From Rotaria socialis (Eukaryota; Rotifera; Eurotatoria; Philodinida; Philodinidae), in NCBI GenBank assembly GCA_905331475.1, contig CAJNYU010003048.1:1-64000 (forward strand): a stretch of DNA of 64,000 nt, written 5' to 3'. The notes below the pieces were generated by a model. It ran no database searches, was not told the origin of the DNA, and worked only from the letters and a program-made list of their open reading frames with translations. Of this stretch, positions 12,596-23,429 are shown in pieces. How positions within the stretch are numbered: the stretch's first letter is position 1; every line of letters starts with the position of its first letter. The position numbers and the translations under genes were made by a program.

Positions 12596-12996
12596 AAAGG
12601 GTTTATTATTTTCCTAAACCCTATCCTACACCCTTTGGAGAGATTTAGGAATCCCAGGTGAGCAAAAGACGAGTAAAAAGACTAGTCGCATATTTAGTCA
12701 TGACGGGGCGTCCAGTCTTTTTCTCAAAAAGTCCTAGTACATGACTAGTCCGACCACACAGTGGATGGACGTCGTAGTAGTCAATAGGTCTAGTCTTTTT
12801 CTCAATAAAGACGCGTCTTAGACTAGTGAAAAGTCGAGAAATTGACTAATATACTGACATGTCAGACTAGACAAGACAAATACACTGACGTTTTAGACTA
12901 GACAGGTTGCCTGTCATGCCCTCTTTATTGCTCACTTGGGATGTTCCATGTACGGTAAAAAGGGTTTGTGATACGTTGCACTTTAATAAACCCTTT
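12596..12996. mobile_element. Nested inverted-repeat (MITE-like) elements
   Basis: An outer inverted pair, AAAGGGTTTATTA at 12596-12608 and its complement at 12984-12996, encloses an inner pair, TCCCAGGTGAGCAAAA at 12652-12667 and TATTGCTCACTTGGGA at 12926-12941. The inner segment (290 bp) is full of GACTAG words and a repeated AGTCTTTTTCTCAA. There is no coding capacity, and I could not identify a target-site duplication for either pair. Confidence 0.55.
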
Positions 12997-13950
12997 TAGA
13001 GTTAATTATTTTACGTCTTTTTTTACAGTGTACAGTATTTTAGCCACTATAGATAATAAAATATATCACTGGAGGATAGATGATTCGGAGTGTAGTCGAG
13101 CGTGAATTTATATGATTATGCGTTACTCGATTAAGAAAAATTTTGATTTGTGAGGCTTTCAACAATCAGTTATTTGTCTGTAGTTTCTTTTTTTTCTAAA
13201 TAAGAATATTATTTTATTCAAATTCTAAAATGTAATCTTAGAAAAAAATTTGGTTAATAAACAAAGAACGCGTGGCTGCATGATACTATGAAAAAAAGTA
13301 TATAACATTCTCTCGTCAATATCAATGATGTCAGTGTTTTATCTGTTCAACATCGTAAAAAGAGAATGGTGTATACACAATAAACATATGAAAATAATTT
13401 TTTTCAGTGTGTAATTATATATCGATAAAATTCAGCATTTTGATTTTTCCTTCATCGATATGAAAATAATATACGATATGAACCTAGTATTCATAGTAAT
13501 TTTATAAGGCTATTCGACATAAACAGAAATATCTTGAATTTGTTCGTCGCATCTAGTTTCAGTTATGTACAAGACTCAAATTTTTATTAATTGATGGATA
13601 AATGATAGTAACCGATGGATCCCAATTCTATTGCTGTGTGCAATATACAAATGAATTTAACTCGTGGTTTGTTTGTATAGCTGAAGTAAGTTCATTAAAT
13701 TGTTTTCTTAGTTTATTTCCCACCTATAGTGCAAAACAAATTTAAAAATTGAATATCTGTTTTATTGAATCAGGTGATATTAAATATTTGATCTTAAACT
13801 GTTTTGATATAGTCAAAGAAAATATAGGTACAACCTCCAAATTACTATCAAAAAATACCTTGTACTATCGTACACTTTTGGAGTTATAATATATATTAGA
13901 CTAGAGAGAAAGATATCAGAAGAAGCAAGAAATTTTATTATAGGAATGCC
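12997..13950. other. No gene recognised
   Basis: AT-rich unique sequence between two inverted-repeat elements; no coding or RNA gene seen. Confidence 0.45.
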
Positions 13951-14353
13951 TATCATTTACCTCAAAACTGGTTACCACAAATCAAATCCCCATTTCGGGT
14001 AATCAAATGAATATAGTGAGGATATTGATTTGTAATTTTTTTTTAATTGGCTAAACATAAGAAAAACAGTTTTACGATGAATCTGGTGACCAGAATGTAT
14101 CTTGGGTTACCATAACGAAGAAGTTTTGGGTAAATCTGGTGATGAGAATATATTGTGGGCCACAAAAACCTACACTTTATAGTAACCCAAGATATATTCT
14201 GGTTACCAGATTCATCGTAAAACGGTATTTTTTACGCTTAGCAAATTCAAAACAATCACTAAATCAATATTCCCATTTTACTCATTTGATTATCCTAAAT
14301 GGGGATTTTATTTGGGGATTGATTTGTGGCAATCAGTTTTGAAGTAAATAATA
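13951..14353. mobile_element. Foldback / MITE with about 170-bp inverted arms
   Basis: The left arm begins around CATTTACCTCAAAACTGGTT and the right arm ends in the complement near 14352. Matching internal blocks include TTTTACGATGAATCTGGT, the CTTGGGTTAC block and ATCAAATCCCC/GGGGATT. The arms are imperfect, with an indel in the outer part (the right arm repeats a GGGGATT piece). The centre is a short stretch around 14120-14170. No protein is encoded; the target duplication is unclear, perhaps only TA. Confidence 0.7.
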
Positions 14354-14763
14354 ACCTACCAAAGATTTTGATGGGCTAAGCTTAAAATTCTGCTTATCTC
14401 GCTTCAATTTTTATTCATACAAAATAATTTCATTGTTGGATGATTGTTCTCGCCAATGTAGGCGGCAAATTTGTATTGCTGGATGTGTTGTTAAACATGT
14501 GAGGAGTAAAAATAAACAGAGAAATACTCGATCAATATGCGAAGGATACTGAAATATTTTATTCGTGATTATTCATGCGATGAGATGAAACCACTTTTTA
14601 TCGTCCCGCTATTACCTTCGTTACTTTTATCATTAATCACTTTTCTTTCATACCCCCACGTTCGCCAATCGAAAAATTGACGTACTACGAATGCAAGGGA
14701 TACAGTTCGATAATTTTGCTTGAAAAGTAAATAAGAGAAAGTGATTTTTTTCTTACAGTGGTG

Positions 14764-14795
14764 TATAAAAGAGAATGTAATACAGGCACTCAGTC
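14764..14795 (+). promoter_or_regulatory. TATA box plus initiator
   Basis: TATAAAA at 14764-14770 is followed 28 bases later by a TCAGTC initiator whose A is at 14792. This spacing is the classic RNA polymerase II arrangement. It places transcription start downstream of the first in-frame ATG at 14758, so the ATG at 14863 is the real start. Confidence 0.65.
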
Positions 14796-14862
14796 TCACT
14801 GTCAATCTTATAATTACAATTTTAATTTCAACAACGACTGTCAACTGCAAGAGTTAGTGATC

Positions 14863-15498
14863 ATGAACAAGTACGTGTTTGTAACCGTTATGTTGGTACT
14901 CATTGCCAAAAGTTCTATGGCAAGAGAAAAACACAACAATGATGATGGTGATGATGATGAGCTCATGGAACGTAAATTCACTGCTCGTGAATTAATTGCA
15001 GCACTTGCTTACAGGCAATTCAGACAACGAGATCAAAGCTCCTCCCCAACTAGCGAATTCAGTACCTTTCCAGACAACTCAGATGCAAGCGAATATTTGA
15101 GTAGCTATGTACCATCAAATGGCTGGTCAAGTATAGAATCATCTTTTCAACAAGACGAACCTAGTCTATGGCACAAATACTCCAGTTCCATCAGACGACG
15201 ATCTGAAAGCAGTTTGTTTCCAGATAACCTTCCAGAGAGCTCAGATGCAAGCGAATATTTGAGTAGCTATGTACCATCAAGTGACTGGTCCAGTATAGAA
15301 TCATCTTTTCAACAAGACGGACCTAGTGTATGGCACAAATACTCCAGTTTCATCAGACGACGACTGGGAACTAGCTGGTTTCCAATCAAACGAGCCCACA
15401 GTGCTCAAAACATCCGTGAACTTCATGTGCGTCGTCAATCAAATGATAACCAACGCCGATATAGGACATATTCATGTATGATGATGTGTCTACGCTGA
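14863..15498 (+). CDS. Secreted tandem-repeat precursor, prohormone-like, function unknown
   Basis: A 211-residue single-exon protein. Residues 1-20 form a typical signal peptide (MNKYVFVTVMLVLIAKSSMA), followed by an acidic Asp-rich stretch. Two near-identical units of about 45-50 residues follow, each with SDASEYLSSYVPS, WSSIESSFQQD and WHKYSS, and each ending in an RRR tribasic run. Further dibasic sites are HVRR and QRR before a short C-terminal segment with the only two mature-region cysteines (CMMMC). The signal peptide, repeated units and basic cleavage sites resemble neuropeptide or peptide-hormone precursors, but the units are long and lack an amidation glycine, so a structural secreted protein is possible. 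A TATA/Inr promoter lies upstream and an AATAAA lies at 15634. I do not recognise the family. Confidence 0.7.
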   Translation: MNKYVFVTVMLVLIAKSSMAREKHNNDDGDDDELMERKFTARELIAALAYRQFRQRDQSSSPTSEFSTFPDNSDASEYLSSYVPSNGWSSIESSFQQDEPSLWHKYSSSIRRRSESSLFPDNLPESSDASEYLSSYVPSSDWSSIESSFQQDGPSVWHKYSSFIRRRLGTSWFPIKRAHSAQNIRELHVRRQSNDNQRRYRTYSCMMMCLR

Positions 15499-17007
15499 AA
15501 TCTTATCGAATAATATTGAATTTGAATGAGAGACGAATTTTTGAATATATCCATCATCGTTCTTAACATTATTCATCTACTTTATCATTCATAACTTCAT
15601 TTATGTAGCGTTCAATTTATTCGATATCCATGAAATAAACGAATACTAACATCTCTCCCAATAGAGTATTAAAGCAATTTAAAAGTTACTTCATTTTTAA
15701 TTTAATGACTTATTACGAAGCTTTCTTTATCAACTGCATAACATATTTGAATAAAATACGAATTAAAAGACTCTTAAGCATGATAAATGCATTTCATTTT
15801 ATATTATATTGTTTCTTTCAAGTCATTAGATTTACTTTAGATTCGATTACGCAGCTTAAACCATGCATCTTATTCAACAATATAAAAACCGTATAGTATA
15901 GGCTTTAATTAACAAAATGCTTATTTTTACTGCCAACGTCTCTTTAACTAATACTAACAGCATAATTTTTATTCAATTATCAATAAAATCTTCTATCTGG
16001 TTCACATCTAACTATTCTTAGTTAATTACTTCAGTATGTCGTTTTTCAACAAAGATTATTATCATTGCCAGTGTGTACTTTCTAAGAACAATCATGCAAA
16101 ATGAATTGAAGAGTCCACATTAATCAATCACCTTGAGAACAGAGAAGAGATGCACAGAATTTTTAATTCGTTATTGAAAGATAGAAAGCATGAAGTTTTA
16201 TTCTATATATACAGTGCAACAATAGGACGACAATATGTAAACAAGAAATACTTTTCAAAAGTATGAAAATGAATGATGTTAAAAATATAGGAGAATTTAC
16301 TTTCTAAATCGCAACCTCGAAAATTGTTTGATATCTTGCTTTTTGCAATATGTTGTTGAAATCAATTTCAAAAGATTGATTATAATGGAAAACGATATAG
16401 AACTGAATCAAGACCTTCACTTCGAAAGATGTGACAATAAAATCAATATGATAAACTGCAGAGAAAAAATAACTAGTACATTTGACTTCTTCATAAATCT
16501 GAACCTGATCAGTAACTGGCCTGGAAAGTATGCCAGAATTTCTTGACCGTTTGGTGTAATATCAGGTTGTCTTGAGGCACGGGGTTGATGCCGCGAATCA
16601 ATGAATGTCATAGATATGTAAGGTATTTGAAAAACAATGCATTATCTGCTATGTACTGAAATTAGAATTGGGGATTTCAGCATGTGAACTTTAGTAAAAC
16701 GAAGATAAGACTAACATCACCATTCCATCATCTACGATTTGGTACTTTGCACTCGAAACTTATCCTGATTGATATTTTCAATAAGGAACTAGATACAATC
16801 AAAGTCGTACAGGTACAACTTTGAATCAAAATAAAATGGCAAAAACAACATATTCAACTGTATATTCTTATTCGTCTCTATTACTTACATGAGCGTTTTA
16901 AGGACATTATGTCTAATTCTTCAAGTACGTGGACATTTTAACGTTAAAGATGTATTTATTTTCGATCTTCTTTCTTATATAACACGCAGTATAAAGCTTT
17001 CGTTTGA
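15499..17007. other. No gene recognised
   Basis: AT-rich. A slightly more GC-rich patch near 16510-16610 reads for about 64 residues on the minus strand, but I see no domain in it and cannot support it as a gene. Confidence 0.45.
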
Positions 17008-17327
17008 TGTAACGTGAGTTAAAAATATTAATAAGTTTTGTTTTATTCTCAGTTAGGAGAAAATAATCGAATGAATCTTTATTTTACAAACAAGCTCAAA
17101 GTGAATCGGCTGTGTCGACGAAGAAAACAAACAACCGAACGAGCTTCCTTTGTTGAAGAAGAGAAAAAAAAGAGAGAACAACAAGAATAAAGAAATCAAG
17201 ATGCGTCAAGGTGTTGACAAACTATATAAGAGAAACGAAAGAAAGAACGAAACCGTTATAACGCAAGACGATATCGGACAGCGCTTATAAGAGATGAGGA
17301 ATCATCCTCATGACTTATTATGTAACA
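17008..17327 (-). repeat. 3' long terminal repeat of a Ty3/gypsy-type element
   Basis: Read on the minus strand it starts TGTTACATAATAAG and ends CTCACGTTACA, giving the TG...CA ends of an LTR. Inside, in order, are a TATATAG promoter-like box and AATAAA polyadenylation signals. It is preceded (minus strand) by a purine-rich AAAAGGGGAAGG at 17328-17339, the expected polypurine tract. No second copy was found upstream of the pol remnant. Confidence 0.75.
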
Positions 17328-17339
17328 CCTTCCCCTTTT
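17328..17339 (-). other. Polypurine tract of the LTR element
   Basis: AAAAGGGGAAGG on the minus strand directly abuts the LTR and would prime plus-strand DNA synthesis in an active element. Confidence 0.6.
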
Positions 17340-17662
17340 GTCTAGGAGGTCGTCCCGATCTCCGCAACATGAGCAGTAATATTATCTTAACAACGTGATA
17401 CTAAAAACAAAAACATGAGCCTATAAAAGTTTTTTCCTTTTTTTTCTTGAATAGATTTTAATGACCATAAAATCACGAAAAAACTCCATTGAAGTTCACT
17501 CCATAACATAATCTATTATGAAATCAATTCTAATATAACATTTCATCATAAGAAAACCATTAAGAATTATACGTTGATGATTGACAAGTCGTATTTCAAT
17601 GAATCATACCCATTAATCGACATCAGATAAGCACACTGATGATAACAATTTAAAGTAACTAA

Positions 17663-20360
17663 TTAAACTACTTCAAAACTTAATATGTGCTTCATATCAA
17701 CTGTCGTTACTTGCTTTGTATAGTTTGCATTTTCTTCATTATCAGGATTTTCGATCTTAGCAATAAATGTTGCAGGACCTATTTGATTAATAATTCGATA
17801 AGGACCTTCAATTTTTTCTTGAAATTTAGATGTTCTGTTGATAACTCGTACCAGAACTAAATCACCTTTAACATATTTTGGGTCCGGTCGATTTTTATCA
17901 TACCTCCTCTTGGCTAGTTGATGCTGATGTTTGATATTCTACTTGGCATGATTGAGAATTAATACTCATGATTGTTTCGCTTTTTCATAATATTCGTTTG
18001 GTTTCATAAGAGATATTTCATTTGTTTTGGGTCCATAATCAATTGATTTTCTCTGGTGAACATGAGTTGAAAAGGTGTTAATGATGTGGTTGTATGTATG
18101 GATCACAGGTTATAAAAATTCATCCCAATCCAATGTTTGATCCAAAGTTAATTTAGATAATGCTGGAGCAAATGTAGCATTAAACCTCCCCGTCTGTGCA
18201 TTGGATGTTGGATGATACGGAGTCGCTAGTATATGAGTTGTATTACATTATTCAATTATTGTTCGTGTTAATTCAGCAACAAAATGAGACCCTTGATCAG
18301 TAATTAATTTTGATGGCGGACCATAATGATAACACACATCTAGAAAGAAATCAGTTGCTTCTTGAGCTGAATTGGTTTTAACTGCTCTCGCAAATGCAAA
18401 TTTCGATTGGTAATCCGTCAACGTGATGACATATCGATTACATCGTGCTGTAGGATAATTAGTTGGACCCCAGTAGTCCATACCTACTAAACCCATTACT
18501 TCATTTGGTGTTGGAATAATATTCATTTTTCCAGGTCTTTTTGTTCGTATATAATTTTATCGTGTACAATTCCCGCAAGCTTTAATATAATCATTAACTG
18601 TTACGTGCATATTCGGTCAATAATATTTGTTGATCAATTTATGTGACGTTTTATTACTTCCGAGATGTGCATCTGTATGATGGTCGTGATAAAGAAGCAT
18701 TACTTGATTTATGTAAAACTAATTTATATATGACACCATCAATTATTTCATAAGCATCATTAATAACTAAAGTTGTTATTTTTTTTTGAATATCCACATC
18801 TTTTATTTGTTCTTCTTTTAATTTCGTCATACTAAATCCACTGTATACTGGAAGAACTTTACATAGCTTGTTTGCCGATGATGATGTTGGATTATCACTC
18901 GTAACTACCTTTAATTGAGTACTATCAATCTTCGTTGTCATCGACTTTGGTGAAGAATTATCCGATGTATTTTTTTGTTTGTTCGTCCGATGTTGTTGCT
19001 TGATCATAATTCCTAGAACGAGTAATAATATTGATTGTTGCTATTGGTTGAAATTCTGGTTCACCATCATCTAATTCATCTGCATGAGGAAATAAATAAC
19101 CTTCTTCTTGCTTTCGGATGAGACTAATACTTTTCAATGAATTTCCATCCGTGTGTAGTGGATAACGCGACAGTAAATCAGCATCACAGTGGCATTTTCC
19201 TTTCTTATATTTAATTTCCGTAATATTATATTCGGATAAAATATCAATTGACCATCGGTCAAGACGTTCGTTACCTGAGTTCTTTTTGTGAAATTGACAT
19301 AGAGGACAATAGTCAGTTTCCACTGTAAAATCTTTCCTAAGTAAATAAGATCGTAATTTAACAACAGCTCATACCATTGCCAACGCTTCTAATTCTGTAG
19401 TAGAATACCTCGATTCACTTTTCGATAACACTCGTGATAAATAATAAATGATTTTTTACTTTCCATCTCGAGCCATTTGTTTAAGGACAGCCCCAAGACC
19501 AAGCTGTGAAGCATCAGTAGACAATGTAAATGGTAAATCAGAATCTGAATCTGGAAATTCTAATACTAATTCAGGGTCAGTAATAATCATCTTCAGTTGT
19601 TGAACTGCTTGTCGTTTTTCATCGCCCCATATAAATTTATTTCTTTTGTTCTTGGTTAAATTTGTGACGCGATGTATTGGACCAGCTATCTTTGAGAAAT
19701 TCCTAATAAACTTTCTGTAAAAACCTATTCCACCGATAAATTCATTTGCTTGCTTTAATGTGGGATAATCAGATAATTGTAATTCACGAATAATTTTTAT
19801 ATTATCATGCAGTGGAGTAATTCCATATTCATCAATTGAATGTCCCAAATAATCAATATTCTTTTTTGTTATTGAACATTTAATAGGATTTAGTTGAAAT
19901 CGATGATTGTTCAGTACATTAAGAATTTCATCAAGATGTTTCAAATGGTCTTCAAAAGTTTTACTAAAAATAATTATATCATCAAGATAAACCAAACAAT
20001 ATTATTCTCGACCATTTGCAATCAAACTATACATAATTCTTTGAAAGCTTGGAGGAGCATTTGTTAAACCCATTGGTAAAACATTAAATTTCCAAAGACC
20101 AGCTGTTTTTATAAAAGCTGTCTTGGGTTTATCATTTTCATTAATTGATATTTGAAAGTAATCCGATCGTAGATCAAGCTTTGAAAAGTATGCATTTCCA
20201 TCTAGTTGTGGTAAAGTTGATTCAATTGGAATTAAGCTTTATATAGTCCATCACCAATCTATAGTCTCCATCCGTCTTCTTGATGAGTAAAACAGGAGAG
20301 GACCAAGGAGAAGCTGATGGTCGAATCAATTTTGATCGTTCCATTTGCTTAACTACAAGG
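17663..20360 (-). pseudogene. Broken pol: reverse transcriptase, RNase H, integrase
   Basis: Fragments in order on the minus strand: reverse transcriptase from SPWSSPVLLIKK (about 20310) through YFSKLDL to the catalytic YLDD motif near 19990; RNase H with LSTDASQLGLGAVLKQ and the later LLSRYP; the integrase zinc-binding His/Cys region (HDHHTDAHLG ... CGNCTR, about 18690-18560); the integrase core with first Asp in GMDYWGP and second in LITDQGSHF; and a C-terminal domain with DLVLVRV ending at a TAA (17663-17665). Breaks include a stop just before the YLDD motif, a deletion or frameshift near 20240, stops in the zinc-binding region and frameshifts between RNase H pieces. It cannot encode a working polyprotein. 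Confidence 0.85.
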
Positions 20361-21035
20361 TAACGCGACGTTAGCGTCGCCAACCCTCTACTGGAAGGAT
20401 GCAGTCATGCAGAACGTAGCTATCCAAAACTATCTAGCTGAGAGACTTCACATTTTATAGCTTCGAAATGATTTTCATGGAAAACACGATTGATAACCGA
20501 GCATAAATAGAAAACTTGCTTGGCAGTATCATCAAAAAAACGGCATTTAATTACTACTTACTAATATTTTATGGCGATAGTGAATTTAAATGCATCCGAT
20601 CTGCTACAGCTCAAGCTATGCTCCCAAAAACTTTCGATCAGCTTGATAACAAAGTGAAGCAAAAGATCCATCCAGGAGAGCTATAATCGAAATACTCCAT
20701 TTTAGTAAAGTTACAACTCAAATTGGTCTATGAACTAGATATTTAACATGAATCTGCACGAGTAAATCATTGATCTAATCAAACTGACTTTTTCTGACTC
20801 GATTTCGGTTAGCCTTATCCTCATTTTTGCTCAAATCCATCTGGGTTTCTTTTGCTTCGGTGCGTTTTCTGTCTATAATGCATATATTCATTCCCGGGTG
20901 CACGTTCACGGATAGATAAATTTAAGATTTACATCTTTTGAATCAAATCCACTCGCAATCAGGAAAAACTAAACTTATTGACATAATTACGACAAATATA
21001 AATTTCAAATATTTCACACGAGTTGAGCAATTATT
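20361..21035. other. No gene recognised
   Basis: Sequence beyond the truncation point of the retroelement. A short GC-rich patch (near 20365-20400) contains GCGACGTTAGCGTCGC, a palindrome. No coding region is supported. Confidence 0.4.
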
Positions 21036-21098
21036 GGGTGTGGGTGTGGGCGTGTGCCCACGTCCTTCAGTTCAATAGGCACACCCACACCCACACCC
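21036..21098. repeat. Inverted pair of telomere-like TGTGGG repeats
   Basis: GGGTGTGGGTGTGGG at 21036-21050 is mirrored by the complementary CACACCCACACCCACACCC at about 21080-21098, with a short spacer. A shorter GGTGTGGGTG/CACCCACACCC pair occurs near 23195-23242. The unit is a permutation of TGTGGG, which I recall as a bdelloid telomeric repeat; that link is from memory. Confidence 0.6.
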
Positions 21099-21410
21099 TC
21101 AAGATTAGAACAGCCAAAAATCTCTTTAGCGTTTCAGTTTTCTGACAGGTTTTAGAAAAAAGTGTCCTACACCCACAGTCAGGTCTTTTATAGTAGGGCT
21201 CTCAGCTTAGGTCGCGGAATGAACTGAGACAAAATTCTCACAGTTCAAGTGGACAGATAAACAAGCACTATTATCTTAGAGAGATAATTGTTTGTCCTAA
21301 TGTGTAAAAACGATATATCTTCAGCAGTATGGAAAGGCCTTAACTACAACGAACTTTGCACAGTCAATGAAGAGTGGTCAAAATGCAGAAGATATCCCAG
21401 CTTGTTAGGT

Positions 21411-21702
21411 ACGCCCAGGACGAGCTTTACGACGTCCGTATACGGTGAAATACGGGCCGTATACGGCCGTTTTCTGCCGTATACGACGGTAAATCGCCGT
21501 ATTTGGCCGTATTACATGGCTCCGTATTACGATCGTAAATCTCCGTGTCGTAATACGGTGAAATACGATCAAAAACGACCGTAAAGCGCCGTATTTCGCC
21601 GTATACGGCACGGAGATTTACGATCGTAATACGGAGCCATGTAATACGGCCGAATACGGCGATTTACCGTCGTATACGACTGTGTATGTTCGACCTGGGC
21701 GT
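21411..21702. mobile_element. CpG-rich palindromic element
   Basis: Inverted arms at 21476-21547 and 21609-21680 match in about 70 of 72 positions. The outer ends also pair (ACGCCCAGG at 21411, CCTGGGCGT at 21694-21702). The whole is built from CCGTATAC/CCGTATTACGG-type words, CpG-rich against an AT-rich background. No target duplication was identified. Probably a non-autonomous foldback element. Confidence 0.65.
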
Positions 21703-21789
21703 TCTTGATTGTCTAATACTCACTCATGTTTTCCCATCAAACGATCAATGTTGACTAGAGAGACTTGTAAACTATTTTCGCTTGATCCT

Positions 21790-22786
21790 TTAAGATATAT
21801 AATGTCTCTGTAGATCTTTCGATTCATCGTACTCATACTTTTCATAATTGAATATGCTCCTGGGAGTAATCAAGTCTTCTTCTTCTTCCAGAAAGTGAGA
21901 TATTTTTGAAATATTGCATCCAATGTTAATTACTCTGCCATGGCGCCTAGTATTTACGTTGAGATCGATAATAAGTAAAGTATTTCCATACCTTTCCGCT
22001 AATGTTCGATTTTTTACTTGTCGATGTAAATGCGGTAAATCGTATCTCCTTCTTCATAAAATGTTTTCGTTCTTCGTCGGTTAGAGTGAGACCACGATAT
22101 ACAATCGAAGGAAATGGATTATCACTTTGGACATTTATATATGAACGTAAAAAAATGGTTCTCGCGTAAAGAGATTAATCAGAGTCTTACCAATTTCCGA
22201 TGGAACTTTATTGGTACCAAATTGTATATTTTCACCATAATTGTTCACGTTATTTAATTGTCGTGCTAACCATCGCGCCTTTTCTGCTTCTCCAATTAAA
22301 ATTCCTTCTTCAATTATTCCATTCGAAGCCTCTTGGATTAGGCCATTAATTGTTTTCTTATTATCAGCATTTTCAAGGTCTCGATAAATATCATCAAGCG
22401 AACCTTCGTTCAGCCAATATTTCAGTGAATCATCTGCTCCTAGTATCTCTTTGTCGGAGCACGTTGTCGCTATTGTTGCTGGAGTAGAAATTGTTACCGG
22501 AGGTGAAAATCTATCTTCTCTCAGTTGTACATTTGTAAGATGTTTATCAAATTGATAGCGTTTTATTGGCCATCGCTCATGTGAGTTGCTTTTCTGTTGA
22601 ATCTGTTGTTTCAAATCAATTTTATAACCACCAACAATGTCGACATACTCCTGTCTCTCAATGTGCGCATCTTCAATAATTTCATTTTCAACATGCAAAT
22701 ATTCTTACCACTTCTCATCCGATGATTTCCAGTACCATTGAAAATTACGTGGAAGTTTATAGCAGGGTACACAAGACTGTGCCATA
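21790..22786 (-). pseudogene. WWE domain plus arginine mono-ADP-ribosyltransferase, broken
   Basis: Minus strand from an ATG at 22784-22786. The first about 80 residues match a WWE domain (WYW near the start; the YKIDL and Gln-rich strand later), a module that binds iso-ADP-ribose or related ligands. A linker and a helical region follow, then the R-S-E type ADP-ribosyltransferase fold: Arg in VYRGL, the FTSTS motif, and an acidic EEEED stretch at the catalytic Glu position, ending at a stop at 21790-21792. Such enzymes move ADP-ribose from NAD to arginine. Three breaks: an in-frame TAA within the WWE domain near 22708; a frameshift at the seven-base T run (minus strand) near 22150; a frameshift at an A-run (minus strand) between FTSTS and the acidic motif. 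Two breaks are at homopolymers and may be assembly errors; the stop is not. Confidence 0.72.
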
Positions 22787-23429
22787 ATTTATTTTATTTT
22801 TATTGCGTAATATCAAAGGAGAAGCCTTCTTTTTTTTATAACTGAGTATGTGTGACATATTTCGCTTTCTTATCTCTCTTATATATGTTGAAAGAAAGAA
22901 CAAAGCCATCGATAACTCTTTTGTTTTTCTCGCTGTTTTGTGAAGGGCCCCATCTCAGGATTGCTGCAGGGTCACTTCGCACCGTTGGATAGCTCCATGC
23001 CTCAGCTACAAGAATATGTATTATGATCGACAAAAAGTCTTCAGTTTCGAATTTAAAAAAAATTACGAAAACGCGCAAAAATCGCCCTTCACTATTAAAT
23101 CAGGTTGTGCAACCTGAGAGTGTGGTGGCGGTAAGGGACGAGGACAGCTACCATAATCTGTGGTTTTCACTGCAGCAACGCAGATCATCAGAAGGTGTGG
23201 GTGCTAATGTTCTACTCATACATACACCCACACCCTCAGAAACATCCTTATCGAAATCATTGTTGAATGCTGAGGTGCGCAAAACAACAGTTGAACTTAG
23301 ATTGTGTTTTTAACTGTACATTTTATTTTAGATATTTAAAAAAAATAAAGATGAACCTGGCATAGATTTAATCTAGATACCAGGAGCGAAGCGAAAAGGC
23401 GAATTCATGTCACTCAATTAATTCAAATT
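22787..23429. other. No gene recognised
   Basis: Contains open frames on both strands (for example 23023-23313 plus) but no recognisable domain, and a small telomere-like inverted repeat near 23195-23242. Left unannotated. Confidence 0.4.

Larger units (their letters stand above)
17008..20360 (-). mobile_element. 5'-truncated Ty3/gypsy-type LTR retrotransposon
   Basis: The minus-strand order is reverse transcriptase, RNase H, integrase, short non-coding tail, polypurine tract, LTR, which is the Ty3/gypsy order. The element stops abruptly near 20360 within the start of the reverse transcriptase; gag, protease and the 5' LTR are missing. Confidence 0.8.

Noticed and set aside
16417..16611. 64-codon minus-strand frame with DSRHQPRASRQPDITPNG
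   Set aside because: Locally less AT-rich and protein-like in part, but no recognisable domain, splice context or start; could be a mobile-element scrap.
21288..21584. 98-codon frame, and an opposite 68-codon frame
   Set aside because: Both are translations of the CpG-rich palindrome.
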